The translations under genes were made by a program, and so were the position numbers. A stretch of 64,000 bases of DNA from Sabethes cyaneus (Eukaryota; Arthropoda; Insecta; Diptera; Culicidae). The notes beneath the pieces are model-generated. The model did no database searches, was not told the origin of the DNA, and saw only the letters and a program-made list of their open reading frames with translations. Shown here piece after piece: positions 44,260 to 55,549 of this stretch. Positions within the stretch are counted from its first letter, which is position 1. Every line of letters begins with the position of its first letter. The stretch lies in NCBI RefSeq assembly GCF_943734655.1, contig NC_071354.1, positions 226,480,397-226,544,396 on the forward strand, given 5' to 3'.

Positions 44260-45003
44260 CACTATCTTTCACCAAAGTTATAAAAGTGTTTGAGCAACGT
44301 TTATCAACAGCTAGGAAACCCAAATCGGACAGACATCTAAAGCTGGGAGCCGCAGCAACGATCAGCGAATGAGTGGCAAGCGCTTTCTAGCGGAAAATTC
44401 TCAGTTCGAGATATCCTCAACATGCTGGAAATGTCGTCTATAATCGTGAAACGAGCTAAAAACAAGCCGAATTGTTGACTTATTCGAGGATGGCAATTCA
44501 AAATTGTGATTATAAACAAAACAAGATGGCCAAAACACGATGCCGGAAGCTATACATAACCGTGCTGACGGTGTTTGATTGCATGGAGATGGATGACGAA
44601 ACCTACGTTAAGGCGGGCTTCAAACGGGGCTTCCTAGGCAGGAGTTTTATGCAGGAGAAACTATCGAAATGCACTAAGAAATATCTGGTTTGGCAGGCTA
44701 GCTGGACATGTGGCAGGAAAAGGGAAATTTTCATGGCAACCGAGACTGCCTGCCAGTAAAGTTTCGTGAACGAATGTTAGTGGACATACACTTGCTGGCC
44801 TTATTGAAGAGCAACACGGTTGATTCGTGCTGTTTTGGCCGGATTTGGCATCCTGCCAATAAGAAAAATAGGCAGTGGGGATTGGTATGCCTTCAACAAC
44901 GTGCATGCGGTGCCCAATGATAAGAACCTTTCCAACAAATCAGAATTACGCCTAATAGAGCAATATTGGGCCATCGTCAAGCGGAACTCGAAGATGTCCT
45001 GAA
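44260..45003 (+). pseudogene. Mariner-type transposase remnant, close to DD37E
   Basis: Fragments of a DDE transposase appear in order across several frames. The N-terminal DNA-binding region reads ARKPKSDRHLKLGAAA and FSVRDILNMLEMSS (about 44320-44440). The frame from 44472 gives KTRCRKLYITVLTVFDCMEM then DDETYVKAGF with the first catalytic Asp (about 44596), and KKYLVWQASWTCGRK. Next is VLFWPDLASC with the second Asp (about 44842), and after a frameshift ELRLIEQYWAIVKRNSK with the third acidic residue, Glu (about 44958). The D-to-E interval is about 116 bases, consistent with 37-39 intervening residues. Stops and shifts make it inactive. No terminal inverted repeats seen. Confidence 0.75.
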
Positions 45004-45440
45004 AACTTATAGACAGCGAGAAGCAGTTTAATGGCATATAAACGATTAGAAGTTTTTACATCACCATTTTTATATTTCAGATTTATTTCTTCTGACTCTT
45101 CCACTTATGTTGATACTAATTTTGCAATGATCCGACCACGGGAACTGGATGAAAAACGACCACAGATATAAATATTCCAGCGCCACGTGGAATATACTAG
45201 ATATATGAGAACGTAATTCCAGTAAAAACACGATTTTTAAACTTTATGCACCTTTTTCTAGGTTTTTAAATTTCCATGCACGGAACTTCTGAAATGGCAT
45301 TAACTAACGTAATTGACCTTTTCATTTTCCACCCTCAAGCCAATAGCTTTCACTTTTCATAGCGACACTCTTGAAACCCCGGAGGAAAATCTCAAGCAGC
45401 CCAAAACAACCGACCGGATTTCCTATTCAAGTTTTCTTTT
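45004..45440. other. Spacer, no gene seen
   Basis: AT-rich sequence downstream of the mariner remnant. No supported feature. Confidence 0.4.
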
Positions 45441-47500
45441 AAATCTCTAAATAACTACACAAGCAGGAAGCCTCTTCGGTTTTCTTTTTTTTTCTTTTTG
45501 GGAAAGAAAAGTCGAGTACCTTAATCGTTTTGCCATAGGGAATGTTTTTTTTCTTCTTCGTTCTATTCCGTCACGGCCAGCAAGGAAGCTCGGCAAGAGC
45601 GATTTGGCCAGCCGGCAGGCCGGCCGCCCCTCGATACTCTTCGCGCCACCGGGAACACCACTTGAGACGGTTAAAATCTTCACGGATAGCTGCGTCGAAG
45701 ACAATGGCTTCGCCGACCTCACGGTGTGGTTCGCAGTGAGCAGCAGCAGTAGTGAGGAAGCGGTATTTCGCTCAAGTGGAAAACCGCTTCCAGGTGTACA
45801 GAAGCACCCAAAAGTCTCCGGTTTTCCTTAAAGGGGCTGCGTCGTTGTTTGCCTTACCGTCGTCGACGGTCGTGTCCGCGTTACCGTAGCTACCTGGCAT
45901 GGCGTTTAATTGAAAAAGCAAAGCGAGGGAAAAAATAATTCGGAACTTTCTGCGACGAGCAACGTAGTTCGCTGCTGCGGAAAACAGCTTGTCATTTGAT
46001 CCCCTTGCAGGCAAGGCGAGGACCGGTGATGTGAGTTTTCCCGGGAAAAGTTGGAATATTTGGGTAGAAAAACGTGTGTGTGTGTGAGCATGGGTGCGCG
46101 CGCGAACGGGTCGGAACGGAAAACACAGAAAGACGAGAGAAATAATTGAAAGAGAATTCATTAAGACTAATGAAAGGAAGTGGCGTGTGCTTCTCAAGGT
46201 TTTATTCTGGAGCTGTACCACCCGCCGCGGCTTTGCCAGCTCCGCCGGTATCAACCAGTCACTAAACCGAACAGGATGATTGCGATTCGAGCCGGGCGGC
46301 GGGGTGGACGCTCAGGTTTTCTCTCGCAGCGGAAATTAATTTTTGGGAACGTCTACTACTGCCAGTAGAATGGCTAACGGTGGCAGAAGAAGGAAGTCAA
46401 CGAACCCTTCAAGTTGTTGCCGTTCGTTCTCGCCGGAGTCAACTAGCAGATGGATTCCTTTCCACCGCACCGGGACTGACATTTCAGGCTGCGAAGACGG
46501 CAGCAGTTTTGGTTTGGTTTCGTTCGACTTGCCTCACTATGGCAACTCTCGCTCGTCGTCGTTGTGAAGCCCAATGCAGGCTGGCTGGGCTCCTGGAAAG
46601 TGGAGCGTTCGGGCTCAGGATAGCAGTGCAGTGTGTTGCTTACCGCACAACTTTTCCGAGGGAAGTCGAGACAACAGCCAACGCTGGTGGTCGCGGGCGG
46701 TGACATGCAATGATTTCCACCGCAGCAGCAACAGCAGCGAAAAATAACCGACAAAGCAAACAACTAAGCACAAGCTTGTATAAATACATAAAGTATGAAT
46801 AGCAAATGGGATCGATGTAACATCTCCGGTCCGGGGAAAAGTTACTGCCGATACGGTACGGTACGATACTACTGCTGGCAAGGTGTTGAACTCTATGCAT
46901 TTTTTAGGAATCGGAGAAACATGAAACGACACAGAGACGGAGCCTGGACTATCGAACCTCAAGTTGATGGTGAGCCATTCGGAGATTTTCTGTCGAAAGT
47001 GTCGAAAACAGTAATTGAAGGATAGAGAAAATCTAAACTTGTTTGGTGACGATGGAGACGAATAACCGACCAGTGAAGATCTCAGAAACCATGCGTCTCC
47101 ATAAGAAGAAATATTTAAGCAAAACGCATAAAAAAAGAAATGGGAACGACAATTCTCCGTCTCGAGCTAACTGCATTACATTAGTTTGCTGACACTGTGA
47201 AAATTGTCGCTATTGTCGGCGCTTTTCTTCGACAGGCAGGGCGACAGACGTTTGCGGTGGGAAACGAACCGTGACTAGACGACATTTTTCTCCTCGGTCC
47301 GTAGGTACTGCTAATGAATATTTACTCGATTTTGGCGTGCTTTTTTGGCACTTGGATTTGTACCGAAATGGTGCGGTTTTCATTTCTTTGAGAAAGAAAT
47401 CGGTGTCAGAACTATATTCGCGCTTTCGAGTACAGAACCCGGAGATTTGACTGTTTTACATTAACATATCTAGGTCAGACCGGTTTGAAAAAGTTGCAGC
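45441..47500. other. Higher-complexity island, no gene resolved
   Basis: GC-richer and unique-looking, with GCCGGCAGGCCGGCCGCC near 45611, GTGTGTGTGTGTGAG near 46074 and CGCGCGCG near 46096. Overlapping frames of 60-160 codons on both strands carry no recognised domain. A 76-codon frame at 46795-47025 is protein-like in composition but unplaced. Confidence 0.35.
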
Positions 47501-47512
47501 GTTTTTGGACTG

Positions 47513-47905
47513 AATATTATGAATGAACTTTGCTGTATTTGAGCCACATACTAGAGATAAATAATAACATCGTTTGTTTAATGTTCGTTCAACAGATGCT
47601 TTCTTAAAGTCTCTCAACGTTTATAAAGCCAGTTTGTCTCAAACTTCACTATTGCACTGGTGTATTCAAGAATAAGGTGGAAAAGGTAGGGTATAGAAGT
47701 TTAATTCAATTTAAGCTAATCTTGAGTTAGTATAAGTTAGTCAGAATTGTACCTAAATTTTCACTTTGTTTTATTTATTATAGAGATAATTTTGACTTTC
47801 TTCTCAATACTTTTAATGCTAAATGGATTTTACTGTATCTGAGCCATATGCTAGAAACAAATAGTAACAGTGTCTGTCTAATATTCATTCAACAGATGCG
47901 CTCAA
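47513..47905 (+). repeat. Diverged ~95-bp direct repeats ~300 bp apart
   Basis: TTTGCTGTATTTGAGCCACA..ACTAGAGATAAATAATAACA..TTCGTTCAACAGATGC (about 47528-47601) recurs as TTTACTGTATCTGAGCCATA..GCTAGAAACAAATAGTAACA..TTCATTCAACAGATGC (about 47828-47899). No terminal structure was identified. Confidence 0.6.
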
Positions 47906-48494
47906 TTGATTGAGCACAAAAATCCTAAAGTTCAACGTTCACTGGAGGCTCTTAAAAGCCGCTTTATCTGCCTCATCCTTCACTACATATTTCACGGTTC
48001 GTTTCAACGAACTCAATCCTCAAGTAGTAGGTATTCCTCTGCCCGTGTCAAACATTATCGAAAATCATTTTATTGCAATAACCATCAAAATAGCATAAAC
48101 ACAGACAAACACCGCCGGCTAGCATTTTCCTAGCGAATCCTGCGCCTGAACTGCCGCCGCCAGCCAATTTCCCGAAAAGTAGCTTATGAATAATTTGCAG
48201 CGATTTACGCCATTTATGGCCATTGCTATGTAGTCTCCCTCTCCATCCTAACTTCTGCCATCCAGCCATAGAGTACGGTATGTTCCGATTTGTGTCTGGG
48301 TTCTGAGTCTCCTCTCTGTTGTGTCTGCCTGCCGTCCGCTTTGCTAAGCTTGCGGTAAAAACAAACAAATCGCTTTCTCACTTCAGGGCTTGGTTCAGCT
48401 CGAGTCGAGCTTTTTCGAGTGGGGATGCAAGCAAGCAAGTAAGGCACCAGAAAATATTCCAAACAGCGTTAATTTTCCTTGCGTTGACAGCGAG

Positions 48495-48716
48495 ATGATT
48501 GGTCTTGCCTATGGCAGACTAATACCAAGCTGGCTGCTAATACTGATAATATCTATTGCCATCGTTAACGCTCCAGGCAGTAAATATGTACCGACGTGGT
48601 GTACCGACGGTGCCTCGTGCCTCAATTTGAGGGGGTGGTACCGCAGCGGCAATGGCAGTCGGTGGCGGTGGTGGTTTAAATTTCGAGACGTTTCTCAAGT
48701 AATTTCGGATTATTAA
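48495..48716 (+). CDS. Candidate signal-peptide exon, family unknown
   Basis: From the ATG at 48495 the frame reads MIGLAYGRLIPSWLLILIIS then IAIVNAPGSKY, a convincing signal peptide (hydrophobic core of about 10 residues and a small-residue VNA site). Just after it, GGCAGTAAAT could be a 5' splice site, so the first exon may end near 48582 and the remaining codons to 48716 (Trp/Arg-rich) may be intronic. It sits in a GC-richer island, with TTTCC-rich sequence upstream. Without the downstream exons the protein cannot be named. Confidence 0.3.
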   Translation: MIGLAYGRLIPSWLLILIISIAIVNAPGSKYVPTWCTDGASCLNLRGWYRSGNGSRWRWWFKFRDVSQVISDY

Positions 48717-49880
48717 TTATTTATTTCCACCGTTGGGCGCCGTTGTTGTCTTATAGACTGTGAAAAACGCACGGATTTTTAGCCATTGCCAGGAAAGCAA
48801 TGGAAGAAAGTAAGGACTGACGTTGGATTTAGACCTGTTATCGTCCGGGGCGTCGCGTCGTGGGCCGTGTGCTTGACGACAAGAACCATGTGGGAGCTCA
48901 GACGTGCGAACAGCTGACACTTACCTGCAAAAGGAAAAGAAAACGAAAAACAGAAAAAAATGAGTTTCGTTAGTGGAAAAGTTTGCACGGTCTGGAAAAT
49001 TAATTTCCGATGAATGAATGTCATTTGGCTTTATGTATGTTTAGATCAAGTGCTAGCAGCAAATGATTTCCGACCTTTTAATGATATAATATTTATCGGG
49101 GACTTGACTAAACCCAAAATTAATCAACACCGCAGTTTTGAAATTTGCTGTTTAGAATTTTTTTTAATATAAAATATGACTTCTCTGTGTCGTTTTTCTT
49201 CTGTTCAACTGCTAGTCTTTTTACGACAGTTCTAAGATCCAAATATTCGCTCGTAAAACATTTTTCACACAGAAATTTGTCTACTTAAAGCTAGGAGTGT
49301 TGAAGAGCTTTTTCCTTTTCTCCTGTTAATTTTTACGTTAAGTTAAACCTTGGATGGAGGGATGGCAGTGTATTGACATGGCAGTTGACGGAAAAGCAAC
49401 CTAATGAAATGCTGCTAAGTACATGGTGATTTGTTTGGAAGGCAATGGTCGCATGTTTCAATAGCTTTCTCTACCTTTGAAGTCGCTTGTCGTCGTTCAT
49501 TCTCCGGCCACGCAAGTTTTTCGGTCTGATGACAGCATTTCTGAATAATATTTAACATATATTTAATTTGTTTTTTGTACGCCAAACGAGCGAACGGATA
49601 GCATTAAGTTGAAGCGTACCTAATTATGAAATTTTCCTTCTTTACAATCGATTGTATTTACAACTTACTGCACATGTAGTGAATGCAGTGACGAACGTAG
49701 TAGTTCGATGGGTTTTGTTTTCTACTTAACTTCATATCGTAACTTGGCCCATGAATTAAATCGTTTTTAATAGTTTACAACAGACGACTAAAATGGGAAA
49801 GGATGGAATGACTAAAAATAGCGATAACTAGAAAGCAAAGGCCATGATCATAGAAACTAGTCTAATGGCTTTAAATCGCA
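48717..49880. other. Spacer, no gene seen
   Basis: Moderately complex to about 49050, then AT-rich. If 48495 starts a gene, this would be its first intron. Confidence 0.4.
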
Positions 49881-49884
49881 TGTT

Positions 49885-50130
49885 CATGCAGGCCACAATT
49901 CACGGGTCCATTTTTATGAAATTATTAGTTCGGTAAATGTTTTTTTTTTCAATTGCGGCACGCGCGATGTGGTATGTTGCACCGCCTTGTTGAAACCACA
50001 GCCGCTTCACATTAAGGGCACTGAATTGTGGTAAAAAAGGTCACAATTGATTTGTTCTAGTAGATATCGTCTTTGAAGAAAAACCAGTCAATGATGGACC
50101 GCCGATCGAGTGCATCAGACAGTTTCTTTT
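49885..50130 (-). pseudogene. Mariner-type transposase fragment
   Basis: The minus strand reads FLPQFSALNVKRLWFQQGGA then TYHIARAAIEKK, matching the WFQQDGATCHTAR region with the second catalytic Asp changed to Gly. Upstream on the same strand, IGGPSLTGFSSKTIS fits the preceding IGPFFFED region. It differs from the fragment at 29975 and the remnant at 44260. Confidence 0.6.
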
Positions 50131-50339
50131 AAGGGATATAACGGTGTTTCGACAACGGAGCGAGGATCAGAAATAAAGCAAGTGTTGCGTCTGTTTATCA
50201 GTGGTATAAATTTGATCAAAAACCTTTTTGCTGCGACGAAAAATTACGAACTTTTCCTTACTTGTTTGTTTTCAAGAAGTATTTCCCATTACTGGTACCT
50301 TCTAACAAAATACAAAGCGAAAAAAATTCAAAGTACATT

Positions 50340-51890
50340 AAAAGAAATATATTTGGAGGACCATAAAAAATAAATTAAGGAAAAAATAAACACTGCAAAA
50401 TCAAAAGTGAAACGTAAATTACTATTACTTTCGTTAATGGAAACCTAAATTTAAATTAATCAGAAAAATAATCGAAAATCAAATGTAATGAATGACCCAA
50501 TGATTAAAACAACATTAAAATAAAAAAATACGAAAAACACTTGTAATTGATTTAAAAACACTTAAACGACATAAAAAAGAAATTGAAAGAACTCAAAAAT
50601 ACTTGAAAGAAGACCTAAATAATTTCCAAAACAGAACTATCAAAGACGTAAAAAAGGCCCAAAGTTAAAAGTAGATTAAAATGTTTATAAAAGACCTCAA
50701 ATCATCTAAACATAATTAAGCCTCTATCCAGTTTGAAAATAAATTGAAAACAGACTCCAGAAAAGACTCAAAAAAGGCTTAAAGACGACTGGAAAAAAAT
50801 TAAGAACGAACATAGATTTAAAATATACCAAAAAAGATTGAAATCTCACCTAAAACGAGTTAAAAATGTTTCAGAAAAACCCAGAAACCAAAAAATGAGG
50901 AATGTACTCCAAAAAAGAAGCTCAAACAAATTCAAAGGAACTCAAAAAAGGAAACGACTAAAAAAAGTAAATAAGCTGAAAAGAGACTCAATTACTAAAT
51001 TACAGATTAAAACAAGGGACAATAAAAACTTAAAAATGCCTTTAAAAAAAGGTGTCGAGTCCGAGATCTAAACAAACAAATGGAAAGATTCAAAAATACC
51101 CAAAAAAGATCTAGAAAATGATGATTTAAATTTTAAAAATGTCAAAAATACCTAAACATGTCACAAAAACCCAAAAAAGAATGAAAATGCACTCAACAAC
51201 AGACTCGAAAAGACTCGATAAAAACTTGAAAAGGGTTGAAAAAATATTCTAAATAGATTTAGATTTTGAAAATACCGGAACAAGACTAGAAACCCGAAGA
51301 CTCAATCTAAATCGAATCGAAAATGTTTCGGAAAGATTCAAATAGGAAGGCGAAAAAAGATAGAAAACAACCGCTCAAAAGTGACCTAAAACGATTCGAA
51401 AACGTCCTAAAAGAGCAAAATCCTCAAAAATACCATAAAAAAGACCTTAAAAATGGCCAAAGAAAATCCAAAATAGGTTTTAGCCCGTAGTTGCACTCGT
51501 AATTGCCGGACGGACTAGATAAATTGCAAAACGGATCGAATGACTGGTGCTCGGAAGCAGCATGACATTTTTATTGTATAGCTTTCTCTGATTCATTAAA
51601 AACCCACAAAAATCCAAAATAGATCTGAAAAATTCCCATGAAACTAACCTAAAAAAACTAACAACAGTTGCCAAATCTGACATAAAAGGGGTGAAAATGT
51701 CTCAAATACAGTCAAAAAAAGGAGGTAAAATAAGACCCAGAAAAGCAAAACCGTCAAATAAACCCCAAAAACGACGCTCAAGCAGGTTTAGAAGGACTCA
51801 GAGACGGTTGAGATGCTGTTTTAATTTAAAATTAGAAAATATAAGAAAATCGAAAAAACAATAGAAAAAAATTATTTATTTCTAAACAGA
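50340..51890 (+). repeat. Degenerate tract built on AAAAGACTCAAAA
   Basis: About 1.5 kb of drifted AAAGACTCAAAAA, CTAAAAATGTC and AAAGACCTAAAA words, about 12-15 bases each. The unique-looking patch at 51478-51580 (TTTTAGCCCGTAGTTGCACT..ATTTTTATTGTATAGC) interrupts it. Plus-strand frames such as 50838-51071 are Lys-rich shadows. Confidence 0.75.
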
Positions 51891-51892
51891 GG

Positions 51893-52075
51893 CAAAGTAA
51901 ATTCTGTTTTTATACGACAAACTTCGCAGCCAGCTGTTAGATTACAGGACAATTGCAGGGCCAGTTGCTACGATCCTATTGATTCCAACAGCCTCTCCCA
52001 GCCGAGATTCGAACATACGACGACTGGCTTATTAGGTCAGCATCATACCTCGTGGTCAACTGGGAGGCATTAAAA
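51893..52075 (-). mobile_element. tRNA-derived SINE
   Basis: On the minus strand the head CCTCCCAGTTGACCACGAGG has an A-box-like element, and about 50 bases later comes the B box GTTCGAATCTC followed by GGCTGGGAGAGG. The body reads ATCAATAGGATCGTAGCAAC, CCTGCAATTGTCCTGTA and GCGAAGTTTGTCGTATAAAA. Head plus body is the layout of a tRNA-derived SINE, and the body text resembles SINEs I recall from mosquitoes. A fragment of the same body lies at 61238. No clear target duplication. Confidence 0.65.
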
Positions 52076-52326
52076 AACTTAAAATTCAACTAAAAAGATT
52101 CGAGAATGACCTAAAAAACTCCAAAATACTCATAAAATCTGGAAAAGATGAAAATAGGGTCAATGACACGAAAGGTTTATGAAAAGGTACCTAAAATGAC
52201 TATACAACAAGCACAAAAATGACATAAACAATGCTTTAAAAACGCACAAAACCGTAAAAAAGAATTAAAACTTACTCAAGAAAATTACTAAAACACACTA
52301 AACAGATTCGAGAAATAAACGCAAAA
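52076..52326 (+). repeat. Degenerate AAAAGACTCAAAA tract, continuation
   Basis: The same vocabulary as 50340-51890 continues between the SINE and the Helitron. Confidence 0.7.
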
Positions 52327-53877
52327 TCTATACCTATAAAGAAGGCTTTCTGTCTGTCTGTCTGTCTGTATGTTCCTTATAGAATCGAAAACTACTGAAC
52401 CAATCGGCATGAAAGTATGCATCTAGAGGTTTTTTGGGGCCAGGAAAGGTTTTAGTGATGGTTAGAAACCCCTCCCCCCACTAAGAGGGGGGGCTCCCAT
52501 ACAAATGAAACACAAATTTCTGCATAACTCGACAACTAATCAAGCAAATAGAACAAAATTTGGCATGTGGGTGTTTTCGGTGACAATAATTTATTCTATG
52601 GTAAATTGAGACCCCTCCCCTCTTTATAAGGGGAATTATAATTCCTCTCCTCTTTAAAAGGGGGGGCTTCCACACAAATTTCCTCATAACTCGAGAACTA
52701 ATCAAGCAAATGAAACCAAATTTGGCAGGTGAAAGTTTTCTAGGGCAAGAACATTTTCTATAGTACATTAGGACCCCTCCTCACTTTAAGAGGGGGGGGC
52801 TCCTGTACCAAAGAAACACAATTTTCCTCATAACTCGAGAAGTAATTAAGCAAATGGAACCAAATTTGGCGTGTGGGTGTTTTTGGAGACAAAAATTTTT
52901 TCTATGATGAATTGGGACCCCTCCCCGTTTTAGGAGGGGGGGATCCTATACACATGAAATACAAATTTCCTCATAACTGAAGAACTAATCAAGCAAATGG
53001 AACAAAATTTGGCATGTGAAAGTTTTTGAGGGCTAGAATATTTTCTATGGTGAATAAGGACCCCTCCCCACTTTAAGAGGGGGGGCTCCTATACAAACGA
53101 AATACAAATTTCCTCATAACTCGAGAACTAATCAAGCAAATGGAACAAAATTTGACAAGTGGGTGTTTTTGGAGACAACATTTTTTTCTATGATGAATTG
53201 GGACCCCTCCCCACTTTAGGAGGGGGGGATCCTATACAAATGAAATACAAATTTCCTCATAACTGAAGAACTAATCAAGCAAATGGAACAAAATTTGGCA
53301 TGTGAAAGTTTTCGAGGGCAAGAATATTTTCTATGGTGAATAAGGACCCTTCCCCACTTTAAGAGGGGGGGCTCCTATACAAACGAAATACAAATTTTCT
53401 CATAACTCGAGAACTAATCAAGCAAATAGAACCAAATTTGGCATGTGAAAGTTTTCTAGGGCAAGAATATTTTCTATGGTGAATTAGTACCCCTACCCAA
53501 TTTAGGAGGGGGGGCTCTTATACAAATGAAATTCAAATTTCCTCATAACTTGAGAACTAATCAAGCAAATAGAACCAAATTTGGCATGTGGAGGTTACTG
53601 GAGGCAAAAATTTTTTCTATGATGAATTGGGACCCCTCCCCGTTTTAGAAGGGGGTTCCTATACAAATGAAATACAAATTTCCTCATAACTGAAGAACTA
53701 ATCAAGCAAATGGAACAAAATTTGGCATGTGAAAGTTTTTGAGGGCAAGAATATTTTCTATGGTGAATAAGGACCCCTCCCCAATTTAAGAGGGGGGGCT
53801 CTCATACAAACGAAATACAAATTTCCTCATAACTCTAGAACTAATCAAGCAAATGGAACCAAATTTATCATGTGGGT

Positions 53878-54000
53878 CTAAAAATAAAAAATAAGAAAAC
53901 TTATCCAATTTAATTCTACTATGTGTATTTTAATCAATGACAGATACGTATTTCGCCTACGACTTGCAGGCTTCCTCAGTGTCTGTTTTCGAACTCGAGT
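53878..54000 (-). ncRNA. Hammerhead-like segment of Penelope type within the Helitron
   Basis: On the minus strand the order is ACAGACA, CTGAGGA (53973-53979), stem II GCCTGC-AAGTC-GTAGGC, then GAAA (53951-53954) and TACGTATCTGTC. CTGAGGA fits the CUGANGA box exactly and GAAA the second box. The TCCAATTTAATTCTACTATG next to it matches the terminal motif at 15090. Minimal hammerheads of this form are known from Penelope-like pseudo-LTRs. Activity is untested. Confidence 0.55.
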
Positions 54001-54254
54001 TCCAAATTTGGCATGTGGGAGATTTTGGAGTCTTGAATTTATTTTACGATAGTTAGAGACCTCTCACCCCTGTGGTAGGGGCATATGGACTCTCATACAA
54101 ATAAAACAGAAATTTTTGCGAAACTCAAAAACTAATCGAACTCGAGAAATTCGAGACTCTTCCATAAAACATTAGTCAACACAAGACCACAAAAACTATC
54201 TGTAGTTACACTAGATCATTCAGGACGAGACGGTCGCGAGTGTTGCCGGTGACC

Positions 54255-55425
54255 CGCCGCACAGAGGAGTAACTAGGGCAAAAAGCTGGCCAAAATAAGA
54301 AAAACATTTTTTTCGGTCTTCTAATATAATATATATATTTTTGTATGCTTAAATAGATGCTGCACAAAGTACTCTTAGTCAAAACACGTGGAAACATACC
54401 TGTAAGTTGTGGCAGGTGTACAAACATTGACAATATTTGAAACATTTTTTTGAAAAATCATCAAGCATCAGGAAACGGATTCCATCAGAAGTAAACAAAA
54501 AAATTAACAAAGGATATTTATCAAAACATAGGTTCATCATAAGTTATTCTAACTGGTTTGTAGGAAGAAAATTTAAAATTTTGAAAATATGACTTGTTTT
54601 AAATAGTTTTGTCAAACAACTATTTTTTTGCAATTTTGTGCTTTTTCAACGGTAAAAAAGTTATCTAATCTTGCAGAATCTGGTCATACATTCTATGAAG
54701 GAATGAATCTTTGTGGTATTTTGAACAAATCGGTACCTAAAGCTCATCCGGAAACGTCCGGACTGGCATTTGCGACCCTTTTGAAAATTGTATGTTTCAC
54801 ATTGTTTTGAAGGAAATATCGACCATTCGCATCGAGTTGCGCAGTATCTTCTGTGCAAGATAATTCACCTTCAATACAATGGGCACACTAGCAATACTAC
54901 ATGTCTAGGGATTATGAGGTCTGTTCTCCAAATATGTCACTATTTGAATCTACATTCCCATTCAACAAAATTCGCTGACAAAAATAGTAGGAAAAATGTT
55001 AGTTGGGTGACGGTAAAGTGTGTAATAGTATGTGTGGCGCGATTGTTATTTGATAAATTGCATAACAGAAGTTATATATCACATAGAAGACATCTGCGTT
55101 GATTTAGTGTCGAAGAATCAGTCTACTCCAGTATCAACAATTTGGTATTAACCAATGTCATTTTTTATATGAATCAGAGACAAACAAGATACTCATTGAT
55201 TTACTCATGCATTTGTAGGTTTTGGAGAAGGTTAAATAGTGAATAGTGAATAGAAGAAAAGCATAATTTGCACTATTAAGTGAATTGAAATGACTTGTAA
55301 TGGCACCAGTTTGTTACAAAATTAACTATTTTTACGTTTCATTTCATATTCGAGCGAAATATTACTTAATACGTAAGAAAATAATTTTGGCCAGCTTTTT
55401 GCTCTAGTTACTCCTCTGTGCGCCG
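54255..55425. mobile_element. Transib-like non-autonomous transposon with 5-bp CGCCG duplication
   Basis: The element 54260-55420 (1161 bp) has ~37-bp terminal inverted repeats differing at one base, starting CACAGAGGAGTAACTAG and continuing GCAAAAAGCTGGCC. CGCCG flanks it on both sides (54255-54259, 55421-55425). The undisturbed site GACCCGCCGTCGG is present in the sister Helitron near 39668. A 5-bp CGNCG duplication and CAC.. heptamer-like ends (here CACAGAG) are Transib characteristics; Transib is the family related to RAG1. No transposase domain is visible in its short frames (54628-54810, 54788-55102), so it is likely non-autonomous. Confidence 0.75.
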
Positions 55426-55549
55426 TCGGTAGCGCCTTCCACTGGGGGGCTTGCAAAACTCGAGATTGTGACAAAGATCATCCGAGATTCATGATTTATG
55501 TACAACACAGGTTAATTTGTGGCAATACGAAGTTTGTCGGGTCAGCTAG

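Larger units (their letters stand above)
52327..55549 (+). mobile_element. Non-autonomous Helitron with satellite monomers and nested insertions
   Basis: It starts TCTATACCTATAAAGAAGG after an A and ends GTCGGGTCAG-CTAG before a T. It is close to the copy at 36011-39796 over the first ~300 bp and the last ~330 bp. About ten ~140-bp monomers fill 52460-53880, without the regular four-monomer order of the other copy. A hammerhead-like palindromic piece replaces monomers at about 53878-54000, and a Transib-like transposon splits the 3' part at 54260-55420. The AAAAGACTCAAAA tract lies on both sides, so it is the insertion target. No coding capacity of its own. Confidence 0.85.
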
